Shown: positions 44,668 to 55,350 of the stretch, piece after piece | How the letters are laid out: each line of letters begins with the position of its first letter | Numbering within the stretch: position 1 is the stretch's first letter | DNA from: Sipunculus nudus | Lineage: Eukaryota; Annelida; Sipuncula; Golfingiida; Sipunculidae | Assembly: GCA_026874595.1 (NCBI GenBank) | Contig: CM049315.1 | Location: forward strand, 66,719,916-66,783,915 | Length of the DNA stretch: 64,000 nucleotides | Direction: 5' to 3' | The notes under the pieces: generated by a model | The model's database searches: none | The model's input: the letters and a program-made list of their open reading frames with translations, nothing else | What the model was told of the DNA's origin: nothing | Made by a program: the position numbers and the translations under genes

Positions 44668-45110
44668 ACACAGTGAAACCACGGGCTGCAGGCGAACACC
44701 CCTTTGGAGCAAACACCCCGCCTAACGGACACTTTTTGGGCCGACGGAGCGTTTTTACTATACGTGTACTTTAAGAACCCCATTAAGGCGCGGCCACACC
44801 GAACGCTGCGCAGCGCTGCACGGCGCAGGAAATAAACGGCTGAGCATTTGTGCGGCGCTGCAAAACGGAGAAAGTTGAACCTTTTTTTCAGCTTTATTTT
44901 GCCCGGCTGCACAGCACGGCGCAGCGCGGCGTTTTGTGTGGACACCCGAGTGTATTTGCATGTTCTCAACATTTTCTGCAGCGCAGCGTTCGGTGTGGCC
45001 GGGCCTTTAGGGCGGACACCCCCGCTATTCAGGACAACGGACACTTCTTTTGTCCACCCGATGGCAAAAATCATCCCGGCTAACGGACACCCAAGCGGCC
45101 GCCAAGGTCG
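44668..45110. repeat. 'cggacac' repeat, probably a truncated pogo-type element
   Basis: Begins 'cagtgaaaccacgggctgca' and carries 'acggacac' phrases spaced irregularly (44735, 45038, 45085), with a related piece at 45990-46040 ('ggcggacacctcgctacaac'). The CAGTGAAACC start resembles the pogo/Tigger MITE end at 22178 but no matching right end was found. It is split by the Harbinger-like MITE. Confidence 0.45.
44786..45006. mobile_element. Harbinger-like MITE, 221 bp, TTA target duplication
   Basis: Left end AGGCGCGGCCACACCGAACG, right end reversed AGGCCCGGCCACACCGAACG: one mismatch over 20, continuing through 'ctgcgc'. TTA flanks both ends (44783-44785 and 45007-45009). A three-base TWA duplication is typical for PIF/Harbinger and ISL2EU elements. 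Its CG content is far above its surroundings. Confidence 0.85.
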
Positions 45111-46138
45111 AAGTCGGCAGAAATACTTTGAAATTGCAAATATGGTCTGCTGCTGGTACACCTTTTATCACTTAAATGATCTCATTATTTAGGCATACTG
45201 CCATGACTATAAGACCGGAGCTAGTTTTACTCAAGTTACCTTATTTTTTAGCTGGAACAATCATTTATGTTACATTTTTTCAATAGCAGTCCCCCCAAAA
45301 ATGACGGAATTACTATTCTGCGGAGCTTTTAGTGAAGCAACATATTTATTACGAATATGGGCCACATAATTCTATCATAGGCCCTGAAGCGAAGATAATG
45401 ACGTATCTGTTACACACCCGGACGACAACAGTCACGAGTCATGACCTATCGCCTGGGATGAGGGCTCAGCGATATCAACCAATCCCCGATCCTGTAACAT
45501 TTGCATCACGGAAATCAGTCTCAGCTACCAGTTATAAGGCATATATGATATCATGCATTGATTTATCATATTTGCTTACGCTCCCAAAAGATTTTCACAA
45601 AAGTTGAACGAGATGTCATAAATTAATTTATGTCATAAACGATTCTTTTATTATCACGGAAAGAGAGAGTAATTGAGAAATTTTACAGACCCAGTGCAGA
45701 AATGTATATATCGAGACGAGTTAGTCCTGTTGATGTCAATCAATGTAAGAATATTATTTTAATATTAGGTAACGATGATAATGTTCTAGTTAATATAAAA
45801 AGCCTCATTCAAAAATTTACAATAAATAAATAAAACACAACAACCGGTAGCATTAAAATTTTATTCACATGTAACATATATTCAAAATTAAATATTAAAT
45901 GAAAAATACTAGTTTTTATGGTTGATAATGTCCCATACATGGATCTCCGACATGTTGCCGCAGCCGGACCTCCTGGGCCCGACCCCCTCTGGGGCGGACA
46001 CCTCGCTACAACGGACAAATTGTCCAGTCCCGTGACTGTCCGCCCCAGCCAGTCATGATTTACTTGAAACTTCCACGTTTCACATCAGACGTAAAATAAA
46101 TGGTTAAAGCCTGGGGACTAATTCTGATTCTGATTGAC
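45111..46138. other. Unassigned interior of the hAT-like element
   Basis: AT-rich, no transposase motifs seen in any frame. Short open frames (e.g. 45332-45607) lack recognisable features. Confidence 0.4.
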
Positions 46139-46900
46139 TAACTCCAAAAAGCCATAAAAATTATCACAAATAGCAAATACCATGCCAACACTGAACCAAT
46201 TTTTAAATCATTAAAAATCCTAAAAATTAATGACATCTTCAAACTAAATATATTAAAATTTCACTATAATTACTGCCATGAAGCACTACCAAAATATTTA
46301 CAAACATTTAATTTTTCAACAAGGACCATGACACACGAACATGACACAAGACATAAAGATACCCCTGTTACAAATAAAACCAGACCTAAGCTAGCAGACA
46401 GCTGTCTGAGAAACAACACCAAAAGTCATAAATGAAACCGATCAAATGATTGTTGACAAAATCTTCACTCATATTCTTCAAGGTTTGATTTGCTACATCA
46501 AACAACATTTTATAAATTATTATAAAGACAAATGTCTTCAGATAAACTGCTACATCTGTAACAAAAATAAGTCTGAGCCATAATTTTTTTTTTAATCAAA
46601 AACAAACTTTAATTTCAGTAATTCAAGTTGTAAATCTTCCCAGTTTTTGTTTTGTTTTACAAATTTCCTCATTAAATCATATAGTCTCAAATATTAACAA
46701 TGTATTATCATTTAACCTCCATATTTATGTACAATTTCCCTCTCTCTATGTTTCATGCACAGAGGGCTATTGTGTCAGCGGATTAAAATCCTTAACAACA
46801 GTCTCCATGCAAACATAATAAAAACAAAAATATTGACATACTGAATATATTTTGTATGGCTGCTTTACTTTTATGTCGAATAAAATATCTCTCTTTCTCT
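46139..46900 (+). pseudogene. LINE 3' fragment (reverse transcriptase C-terminus)
   Basis: The plus frame reads KAIKIITNSKYHANTEPIFK and SLKILKINDIFKLNILKFHY, a well-known phrase at the C-terminus of reverse transcriptases in CR1/Jockey-group LINEs (QK.AIRIIT.S.Y.AHTEPLF..L.ILK..D). The frame runs about 95 codons to a stop near 46434. After it comes an AT-rich 3' region ending in 'aataaaatatctctctttct' and a CA repeat (to 46928). It is strongly 5'-truncated, inside the hAT-like element. Confidence 0.8.
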
Positions 46901-47191
46901 CACACACACAAACACACACACACACACTTATGGATTCATATTCACAGAAATATACAGAACTGTGAAATTACAGGACAAAACAATACAGCCTACGATCTTT
47001 CCCATCAAATGCAATAAAACTTTTTGTGCAGGGGGGGGGGGGGGAGGAGGGAGGATTCAAAGGTCTCAAAGAAGATCAAGATTTTGTTAGTTTTAATTAG
47101 ATATAGATTTTGATAATTAAAATCAACTGGTCTGTTTTTTTATTTAATATCAAGCTTAAGCTGCTCAACTTGGGTCCATAGCATACTGAAT
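46901..47191. other. Simple-repeat-rich spacer
   Basis: CA repeat (46903-46928) and a G run (47030-47043). No gene recognised. Confidence 0.6.
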
Positions 47192-47209
47192 ATGTGGTAT
47201 ATTAAAATG

Positions 47210-47212
<3 letters not shown>

Positions 47213-47244
<32 letters not shown>

Positions 47245-47260
47245 TTTATATATATATATA
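47213..47260. repeat. (TA)n microsatellite near the right end of the hAT-like element
   Basis: TA run broken by 'ttaattta'. Confidence 0.9.
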
Positions 47261-47392
47261 CAAGAAACAGATCTTTTATTTAGAAATGATATACAAAGGG
47301 AAATGAAGCGTATCGTCAATACGTATCGGTATCGAATTAACTGTATCGCAATACGTATTGTACCGGATGAGGCGGACCGATACCCAGCCCTA

Positions 47393-47400
47393 GCAGGCAC
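47393..47400. repeat. Target-site duplication, right (GCAGGCAC)
   Basis: Exact match to 43400-43407, directly after the right terminus CAGCCCTA. Confidence 0.8.
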
Positions 47401-47589
47401 CATCAGCGGCGTAAATGGATACCTTGGTGTTATGAATGACAGAGATCATTTCATCACCACAAAGCCAGGACGGGACGTCGGCATGGCAGTACAAGTTTAT
47501 CCTCAGGCATGGAAAACCAACTAGATCACAGGAACGGCAACAGGCCAGCTTGACTGTGAGGAAGTTGAATATAATGAACATCGGTTGTC

Positions 47590-47660
47590 TCGAACTCTGG
47601 TTGTGTCGAAGTAAATTTACCAGTCCCTTCGACTTCGACACAACGAGGTTTCACTGTATA
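47590..47660 (-). mobile_element. Pogo/Tigger-type MITE end fragment
   Basis: Ends 'tcgacacaacgaggtttcac' + 'tgta', the reverse of the CAGTGAAACCTCGTTGTGTCGA terminus of the MITE at 22178. 'Cagtcccttcgacttcgaca' also matches its subterminal part. The rest of the copy is missing or rearranged. Confidence 0.75.
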
Positions 47661-47661
47661 T

Positions 47662-49330
47662 GGTGAAGAAAATCTCTTCTGTTGGTGCCAAGGAAAATGT
47701 TAGGACTGCATCACCTAATTGTTGTGACCATCAGGACAACATTCCCGTACTTTACTCAGATACAGCTGAAGAGGAGCCAGTTACTTGGCCTGCATTTGAG
47801 GTGTCACAAAAAGAAGATCATCTAACAGAATGAATAACACCAAAATCAGAAGAAACATTTCTTCATACAGGAGATTATGGTCTGGAGGAAAGGTATGGTG
47901 ATTTTGGTGTGTATGATGATGATGAGCAACCTGATGAGAATATACATGATTAGGATACCCAATCCAATGATAAACAGCCAGTGATTGAAGGTAACCTTTC
48001 ACAAGTTTTCCATTTTAAACCAGATGTGCATGTGGTCAGTTGTTAGATATGTTGGATACCACAGAAGGATGTCAGATAACAAATGAATATACTGATGATA
48101 AGCACGAATACAAGAGAAACTACTACACTGAGGCAGAGAATGATGCATTAGACGATTTAATTTACCAGGAAAATCAGATAAGCATCAAGAATTTGTTCAT
48201 GGACACATGACATATAAAGACAAGGATAGGCCCGGTCACGCTTCGGATGATCATGCATTCACATATGAAGGGTCCCCAAAAGACCAATTAGAAACTTCAG
48301 AGGAAGATGAACACAAAGTTTCACCTGAACGTGAACCCTCGCCCCAACCTGAACCTACACCTCAGCGTGAAGCTTCACCTCAACATGAACCCTCACATGA
48401 AGCTCAGTATTATGTTATAACTATTGAGCAGCGTTGTCTTGAAATGAATGCCAAGGCAGATACAGTCTGATATGAGAAAGAGCTTGAAGAGCATTATTTC
48501 AAACAAGTAAAGAAAGAGTTCATTCATGATTCTGGTCCCGACGACGCTGATGTACCACCAGATTTATTATCGTGCGACGTAAATGAAGAAGCAGCTGTGA
48601 GGGGTGAAGTTTCCGATGTAACTCTGAAAGAACTGAATGAGTTATCAAATGAACAAAACGAATAAAATATTTCAGGACAGATCAAGTATCTCTGGATGTT
48701 GGTGTTTTCCAGATGAACAAGAAAAGGAATTCATGAGCAGACTGGATCTGCAAATTCGAAACTTGAAGAAAAGCCAAAATTTATTGAAATTGAAACTGAA
48801 CAGCGAGATTCTGGTGAAGTCTTTGAAACACCTTCAGAACTGATGCCAGTAACAGTGGAACAGTTACAGATGACAAAGGGAGAGTGGAACAGTTACAGAT
48901 GACAATTGAGCTAATATGCCAGGATGAAACATTCAGTGAAGAAAAAGATTCTCAGTGTGATGTTACAATCAGAGAAACATTGGAAAGTAAAGACATTCTT
49001 ATCCATCCAGATCACAGACTTGATCATGAGGAAGACAGGGCGAGACAGATGTGCGATCTTCCACAGAGACGGCAGAAAAGGGAGAGCTGATCAAACATTA
49101 CAACAGGGTACTGTTTCGCAAGGATAGATTTGTTCAAGTTTGGCTGAGAATAACGCGTAATAATATGTGGAAAGAGGATGGTATTGGTCAGTTTAGAGAG
49201 AATCTGGCTGGCATAGATCCTACTCAGGAGACCTCTATGACCACCCCAGTCTCCTTCCACCAGACAATGCACAAGATCCAGCGAAGGAGAAGCAACTGGC
49301 AAAAAGGTGAGCACAAGGTGGCGAACTAAA
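47662..49330 (+). pseudogene. Decayed acidic, Glu/Pro-rich coding sequence
   Basis: A series of plus-strand frames about 60-90 codons long, each ended by a stop or frameshift, all strongly acidic (EEEPVTWPAFEVSQKEDHL; YDDDEQPDENIHD). A Pro/Glu repeat follows: PEREPSPQPEPTPQREASP (48330-48385). The last frame (49051-49329) ends GELIKHYNRVLFRKDRFVQV...RRSNWQKGEHKVAN. No splice sites are obvious, so it may be a processed copy. Family unknown; the composition resembles tails of giant cytoskeletal proteins, and the spectrin-like piece at 42450 would be adjacent if the hAT-like insertion were removed (inference). Confidence 0.45.
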
Positions 49331-49758
49331 TCCTCATACTTGAGGGATTATGAAACTGATTTCTAGAATAAGTGTGTCATTTAGCTCGCCTAACTATAGA
49401 TAAGTGTTACTTATGGTTTGACATTTGGCCATTGCCGAATTTAATTATGTGTTTTCCATGACATTCAAGTTGTTCTTTGCTTAATATGGGTAAGATCCCA
49501 CCATTCAAACGAATTGGCGTGATGAATTGGCGTTTATCTTAAGCTTATTGTTATACTAACCAAAGCATTTTCTGTGACTGACTGATTACATGGAGGAACT
49601 ATCGCATAAACCACCGGAAATACAGAGAGGTTAAGGTTATCTGCAGGAAACCCTGCATTAGTCCTTGTGTTTTGTGGCTTCATTGCTTTCACTTCTGGGG
49701 CCTTTACAAGGTTTAACACTATGGATCGCTTATACCACCTCTTCCGGAATTTTGTAAC
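49331..49758. other. Unassigned region before the Ngaro element
   Basis: No gene or repeat recognised. It would contain the insertion site of the retroelement. Confidence 0.5.
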
Positions 49759-49950
49759 AGATAACTAGTTGTGTGGTGTTAAAGAAGAGAAACAAGTACA
49801 GCCGCCTTGCCACTATTCGAACATAATTGCATTCAGCCTTACCTGCCCCATTGTCAACATGCATGTCACGGCTCAGTGACCAGGATCCTCATGTAACAGT
49901 ACACGGTACATTACACGGCACACACATTTGGACCTTGCACCTAGCAGCAC
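49759..49950 (+). repeat. Ngaro split direct repeat A1
   Basis: From 'agataactagttgtgtgg' to 'ccttgcacctagcagcac'. The match to A2 is broken by a few substitutions and small indels. Confidence 0.9.
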
Positions 49951-50009
49951 GTGTTTGATTTTTTTTGCACATAGGTAAGATGGGGGGAAAAAGAAGGACC
50001 AAGAAGCAA

Positions 50010-50840
50010 AAGCAATTGATTTTTCAGAGGAAATGAAGGCAAGAAATTTTAGTGAACAGACTATTAAGAAACTTCTGTCAAATGGTTTTGATTCAATTGA
50101 ACTTTTAAAATTAATGTGTGAGAATAGAGGCGCCATTGAAGTCTTAGGTCTCACGTTAGCCCAAAATTGTTGTTATCGAAATACCTGGATGAGTGGTCCC
50201 AGGGTGATAATAGGAAAGCAGGTGACAAACTCCACTGAAAGGTACGCCAAACAAACAGCAAGAAGTTAATCTCACAGACTTCCTACAATCATTGAATGTC
50301 GATGATGATGGTCCCCAGTGCACTGCTAAGACTAAGACTTATCCTGCCGTGGGAGGAAAGGCTACCGGTGCTGCAGCAGTGGCTGGAGGAATTGGTCCAC
50401 TCACTAACGTACAAGTGTATCTTCGAGGTGAGCAAAATGATAATTTTAGTTGTCATGACATTATTGATCACATTAACCTCGTGCCCCCTGTAGTAGAGGA
50501 ACAAATTGTAGGAAGGGGCAACGAATCACAGATCCTTGTTCGCAGTGCCGCTAGAAAACCCAGGCTTGAAAATGTTTCAGTAGTAGAGGAATGGTGTTTA
50601 GCTAATACTAGGATAATGGACAAATTGTTGCAAGAGGGTAAGCTGCATATGGATAATTTAACAGAATATGTGGCATATACTATTAAAATTTGTGAACTTT
50701 TTGGAGTTTTTGAGCGCACATCGGTACTGCAGTATGATCGTGAATATCGCTACATGCAGGCTAGATATGGTTTCAGATGGGGTACCGATGGGGTACCTGT
50801 TTCATATCAACCTGAAACGACGACAGCTAAATGTGAGTGA
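50010..50840 (+). pseudogene. Ngaro gag-like ORF1 (one frameshift)
   Basis: First frame (to 50269): a short helical region ARNFSEQTIKKLLSNGFDSI that resembles a SAM-like fold. Second frame (50292-50840, 182 codons): ends with EYVAYTIKICELFGVFERTS...YDREYRYMQARYGFRWGTD, the phrase typical of DIRS/Ngaro ORF1 proteins. The two parts differ in frame, so one indel near 50270-50290 separates them. Confidence 0.75.
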
Positions 50841-51095
50841 AAGAAACACGCAGAAGCAGGTGAATAGATCACAAGAAATTTGTAGACTATTTAATGGTCT
50901 CGTGGGTGTCACTTTGGTGATGTTTGTAAATTTAGACACTTATGTAGCGAGCCAGGATGCGCACGGCGTCACTCCAAGATGCACCACTCCGCCGAGTCTG
51001 TAAATCCAGAGAGATCATCCTCTACTGGTGTAAGTCAGAGTAGTTGCTGACTAAATACTTCATTAGATCTGTTCTGTGTTCGGTCAAATCTGTGT

Positions 51096-52640
51096 GTGGA
51101 AAAGTGGGACTTAGAACTAGAAAATGACCCCGATAGAGAGTTTATAATAGACGGTGTACGGAATGGATTTCAAATAGTACAAGAAAATCTTGCTGCCCTT
51201 AAAAAGGTAAGCCTGTCAAATCATAAATCAGCCCTAGACCTATCAGCCAAGTCAATCATTGAAAACTCCATCATAGAGGAGGCTAGCAAGGGCAATTATG
51301 TGTTTTGCAATGATAAACCATGTATAGTCTCACCAATAGGAGCAGTGTCTAAGGCTGATGGAGGATACAGATTGATACACGACTGTAGTTTGCCAGACAA
51401 CGCTGGGTTGAACGCCTATGCATGCGAGTTTCATAAGTATCCTTATGAAATCGTAGATGACGCCATCCAGCTTATGAAACCGGATGATTATATGCCCAAA
51501 GTCGACATCAAGGCAGCATATAGGCATGTCCCCATACATCCTCATTCACAAAAGGTAACAGGCTTACAATGGACTTTTAACAATGGTGAAACAAAATACT
51601 TTTTGACACAAAATAACCTTTTGGAGCCCGAGCCTCTCCCACAATATTCCATAGAATATCACAAAGTATAAAACGCATGATGGCAAAGAGGGGCTTTTCC
51701 ATGGTGGCATATTAAGATGATTTTTTGTGTATTGGAAAATCTCTTGAAGAATGTCACAATGCGTGGCGGACTCTTAATAAACTTCTGGAGGACATCGGCT
51801 TTGAAGTTAATGTTAAGAAAAAATGTTCCACCAACCACGTGTCTCACCTTCTTAGGTATAGAAATCGACACAATACGGAGACAAACGGCTTTACCCGCAG
51901 ATAAATCACATGCCATCCAGAGTGTTTTGCAGGACACTATCAGTAAGAAACGCATCACAAAACGCATGCTTCAGATTTTGTGTGGAAAACTCAACTTCGC
52001 TGCAAAAGTCGTCCGTGGAGGTATAGTATTTCTTCGGAGACCACTAGACTGCTTAAACAAGCTTTCTAAACCTCACCACAAAGTCAATGTATGTGGGGAA
52101 ATGCGGGAAGACATTAAATGGTGTCATGATTTCATGCAGGGCTTTAATGGCGTCGCAGCTTTTGTTGACAACAGACCAGTCACCGACATCGCTAGCGATT
52201 CGTGCACTTTTGGAGCTGGAGCATTTTGCAATGGGGATTTTCTTTATATTAACTGGCAAGAGGATTATCCCACCATCGCTAATTTACACATAAATTACAA
52301 AGAAGCTGCAATTGCTGCCCTGTCAGTTTTGAGCTGGGGACATATATACACAGGGAAAACATTTTTTGTCCATACTGATAATACATTTACCTGTTGGAAC
52401 GGTGAGGTTATGAAACTTCTCCGTGCTATGTTTTTGCACTCCGCAAAATATAACTTTGTGGTCAAAGCTAAGTACATACCAGTTGTCGATAACATCACGA
52501 CAGATACAATTTCAAGGTACCACGAGAAAGGCAAGATATTACATACAGAGAACCTCATTAATGAGTGGTATGTTAAATGTAACGCAGGGCAGATAGTATT
52601 TGATGGTGTATCCTTTTGTAATCATATGTCATTGAGCGCT
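51096..52640 (+). pseudogene. Ngaro reverse transcriptase and RNase H
   Basis: RT blocks: CIVSPIGAVSKADGGYRLIH (about 51327), KVDIKAAYRHVPIHP (about 51499), then a frame change and FGARASPTIFHRISQS. The catalytic site reads Y-stop-D-D: TAT TAA GAT GAT at 51710-51721, where the family has a hydrophobic residue at the stop. An in-frame TAA also precedes FGARASP. A second frame change near 51835 restores the frame for FLGIEIDT and KRMLQILCGKLNFA. RNase H follows, with DSCTFGAGAFCNG (first Asp), NYKEAAIAALSVL (Glu) and VHTDNTF (Asp). Confidence 0.9.
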
Positions 52641-53640
52641 CTTTATACTATCTTTACACCAGGTAATCCTGTGGAGGAAGCAGAGGCTTTCCTTGATCAG
52701 CAGGTAGACAAATACAAAAAGGCAGCATATGCAGAGGCGACTAGAACCATATATCGCTGCCAAGTTCAAGCTTATCTAAAGTTCTGTCAGGACTATCAGT
52801 ATGCACCAGTTCCTGTATCACCTGTTAACTTAGACAGATATATAGCAAATCTCTCATTAACCCTGTCGCCAAATTCTGTTAAGCAATATTTAAATGCAAT
52901 ATCCAAATCCCTTAACTCTGACACAGCGAAACATTCAGTGAAATGTTTCTTAATGTATAAAACGTGTAAAAGGGGCACCGGTTAATCGTAAGTTACCAAT
53001 TACCACAGCCATCCTTTCACAAATAGCGGGTTTGCTTCCTTTAAATCTTCCTTTCATGCCACATTTAGGGCATCATGTCTTCTGGCCTTTTTTGGCATGC
53101 TGAGGAAATGCAGTCTATTTCCTAAAACAAAGCACCACAAGGCGCTCGTTACCCTTGTAGATTGCAAGCTTCAAGACTGGGGTTTCATGATATGTTTTAC
53201 ATACTCAAAAACAATACAATATAAAGAACGTAGAATATACGTTGTGCTATCACGGAACACTGCGCTACGTTATGTCCCGGCCGAGTCCTTATTCGAGCTG
53301 TCAAACTTGCTGGCACAAAACAAGCGAATGACTCAATCTTTGCTTATAAGAATGGTAAGTTGAAATCTCAACTGACTTACAATACTTTCACCACAACTCT
53401 GCAATCTGTGCTAAAACAATTGGGTTTGCCTAGCGATCAGTACTCAGGTCATTCATTGCGTCGAGGGGCGCTACTCTCGGACTTTGTTCGCAGGTCCCGC
53501 CAAAGATTATAAAAGCACAAGGCGACTGGCGTCCCCTGGCTTACCTTGATTATGTTGATATCATTACTTGTGAGGATAGAGCAAAGTTTATAAAGCTCAT
53601 GTATGCCCACTCCGAAGTAATCATGAGCGGGGGAAAAAAC
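52641..53640 (+). pseudogene. Ngaro tyrosine recombinase
   Basis: N-terminal helical domain: YAEATRTIYRCQVQAYLKFC (about 52727) through LSPNSVKQYLNAISKSL. After a stop/frame change at 52983: FRASCLLAFFGMLRKC with the first catalytic Arg (about 53066); GHSLRRGA with His and Arg (about 53450); then another frame change and IIKAQGDWRPLAYLDYVD with Trp and the nucleophile Tyr (about 53503-53556). All catalytic residues are visible but lie in different frames, so no active enzyme is made. Confidence 0.88.
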
Positions 53641-53664
53641 TCATTTGTGTGGTTTGGGCTTTTG

Positions 53665-53738
53665 GACGGTTCGGTGCGTGTACACATTTGTATGATTTAT
53701 TGAATAATAAATCATGGGTCCAAACCACACTTGTCTTT
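53665..53738 (+). repeat. Ngaro split direct repeat B1
   Basis: From 'gacggttcggtgcgtgtaca' to 'aaaccacacttgtctt'. Its end (ccaaaccacac) is complementary to 'tgtgtggtttgg' at 53645, so a hairpin could form around it. Confidence 0.9.
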
Positions 53739-53745
53739 AAGTGAT

Positions 53746-53932
53746 AGATAACTAGTTATGCGGTTTTAAAGAAGAGAAACAAGTACAGCCGCCTTGTCAC
53801 TATTCGAACATAATTCCATTCAGCCTTACCTGCCCCATTGTCAACATGCATGTCACGGCTCAGTGACCAGGATCCACATTTAACAATACACAGTACATTA
53901 CACACACATTTGGGCCTTGCACCTAGCAGCAC
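53746..53932 (+). repeat. Ngaro split direct repeat A2
   Basis: Second copy of A1, starting 'agataactagttatgcgg'. It is followed by ~200 bp of unique sequence to B2. Confidence 0.9.
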
Positions 53933-54135
53933 CCGCCCGTCCCTCCCATAGAACGTACTTGTATTTTGTGTGTACCTATTCAGCATATATCTATTTATTT
54001 GTACGTGAAGCACTCTTTTGACACACATATTATTTGTTTGTCTGATATTTAACATGCAGATCAGATCGTTACGAACGAATGTTGCACGTTTACGCTTTGT
54101 AACTGTATAGTTTTCTTAATATTAACCGATGTATT

Positions 54136-54208
54136 GACGGTTCGGTGCGTGTACGCATTTGTATGATTTATTGAATATAAAATCATGGGTCCAAACCACA
54201 CTTGTCTT
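54136..54208 (+). repeat. Ngaro split direct repeat B2
   Basis: Second copy of B1, starting 'gacggttcggtgcgtgtacg'. It marks the right end of the element. Confidence 0.9.
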
Positions 54209-54249
54209 CGTATGTTCTTTAAAAGTATTAAACTTATTTATTAGGGCCC

Positions 54250-55350
54250 CGCTTGACAAGCGTCCTTCCGTCCATCCGTCCTTTCGCCAGTGACACTTTC
54301 TTTCGCGCGCGATAACTCAACGACAACCTCATACAGCTTTCGCAAATTCACAGGGTTGATTGGTAGCTATGAGGGCTCCAGACCTATTGAATTACACACC
54401 TGTTGGAATTCCAATATGGCCGCTACAGCCCGTTCGCTGATTTTCTTTCGCGCACATTAACTCAACAATAACACACTGCAGCTTTCCCAAATTCACAGGG
54501 ATGTTTGGTACTTATGAGGGCTCCAGACCTATTGAATTACAGACCTGTCGGAATTCCAATATGACCGCCACAGCCCAATCGCTGATTTTCTTTCACGCGC
54601 AATTACTCAACAACAACTTATGCAGCTTTCCCAAATTCACAGGGATGATTGGTACCTATGAGGGCTCCAGACCTGTTAAATTACAGACCTGTTGGAATTC
54701 CAATATGGCCGCCACAGCCTGATCCCTGATTTTCTTTCGCGCCCGATTACTCAACAACAACCTACAGCAGCTTTCTCAAAGTCACAGGGATGATTGGTAC
54801 TTATGAGGGCTCCAGACCTATTGAATTACAGACCTGTCGGAATTCCAATTTGGCTGCTACAGCCATCTCGCTGTTTTTCTTTTACGCGCGATAACTCACC
54901 ATCAACCTACTGCAGCTTTCTCAAATACACAGGGATGATTGGTACTTATGAGGGCTCCAGACCTATTGAATTACAGAACTGTCAGAATTCCAATATGGCT
55001 GCCACAGCCTGATCCCTGATTTTTTTTCGCGCGATAACTCAACAACAACCTACTGCAGCTTTCCCAAATTCACGGGGATGATTGGTACCTATGAGGGCTA
55101 CAGACCTATTGAATTACAGTTCTGTTGGAATTCCAATATGGCTGCCACAGCCCGATCGCTGATTTTCTATCACGCACAATAACTCAACAACAACTTACTA
55201 CAGCTTTGCCAATTTCACAGGGATCATTGATGACTGTTGGGGCTCCAGACCAATTGAATTACAGACTTGCTCAAACCAAATATGGCCAACAGATTACATT
55301 CGGTGATTTTCTGTTGCGCACATTATTTCAGACATATCTTCTTTAATATT
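54250..55350. repeat. ~145-bp tandem repeat, seven units
   Basis: 'Gctccagacctattgaatta' recurs about every 145 bp from 54371 to 55240. Each unit also has 'ggaattccaatatggc', 'cgctgattttctttcgcgc' and 'aactcaacaacaac'. The array starts after 'gtccttccgtccatccgtcc', the reverse of the (GGAC)n termini of the 14 kb repeat, which may point to one repeat superfamily. The short ORFs (GTYEGSRPIELQ...) are by-products. Confidence 0.92.

Larger units (their letters stand above)
43408..47392. mobile_element. hAT-like element, ~4 kb, with nested insertions
   Basis: Ends TAGGGCTGTATC... and, reversed, TAGGGCTGGGTATCGG...: an 8-bp perfect core, then subterminal regions on both sides rich in TATCGATAC-type motifs. 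GCAGGCAC is duplicated exactly on either side. No hAT transposase was found; the interior is filled by two SINEs, a Harbinger-like MITE, a LINE 3' fragment and repeats. It is therefore an old non-autonomous or gutted copy. It interrupts a region of decayed coding sequence. Confidence 0.75.
49759..54208 (+). mobile_element. Ngaro/DIRS-type tyrosine-recombinase retroelement, 4.45 kb, mutated
   Basis: Full-length layout A1-ORFs-B1-A2-B2 of Ngaro elements. A1 (49759-49950) repeats as A2 (53746-53932), and B1 (53665-53738) repeats as B2 (54136-54208), both in direct orientation at ~90% or better. Between them lie, in order, a gag-like frame, reverse transcriptase, RNase H and a tyrosine recombinase that replaces an integrase. 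This group is thought to replicate through a circular intermediate resolved by the split repeats and makes no target duplication. Several frameshifts, plus a stop in the RT catalytic motif, show this copy is not autonomous. Confidence 0.92.

Noticed and set aside
44625-45161. 178-residue minus-strand ORF
   Set aside because: Runs through the Harbinger-like MITE and the 'cggacac' repeat; composition follows their CG-rich sequence.
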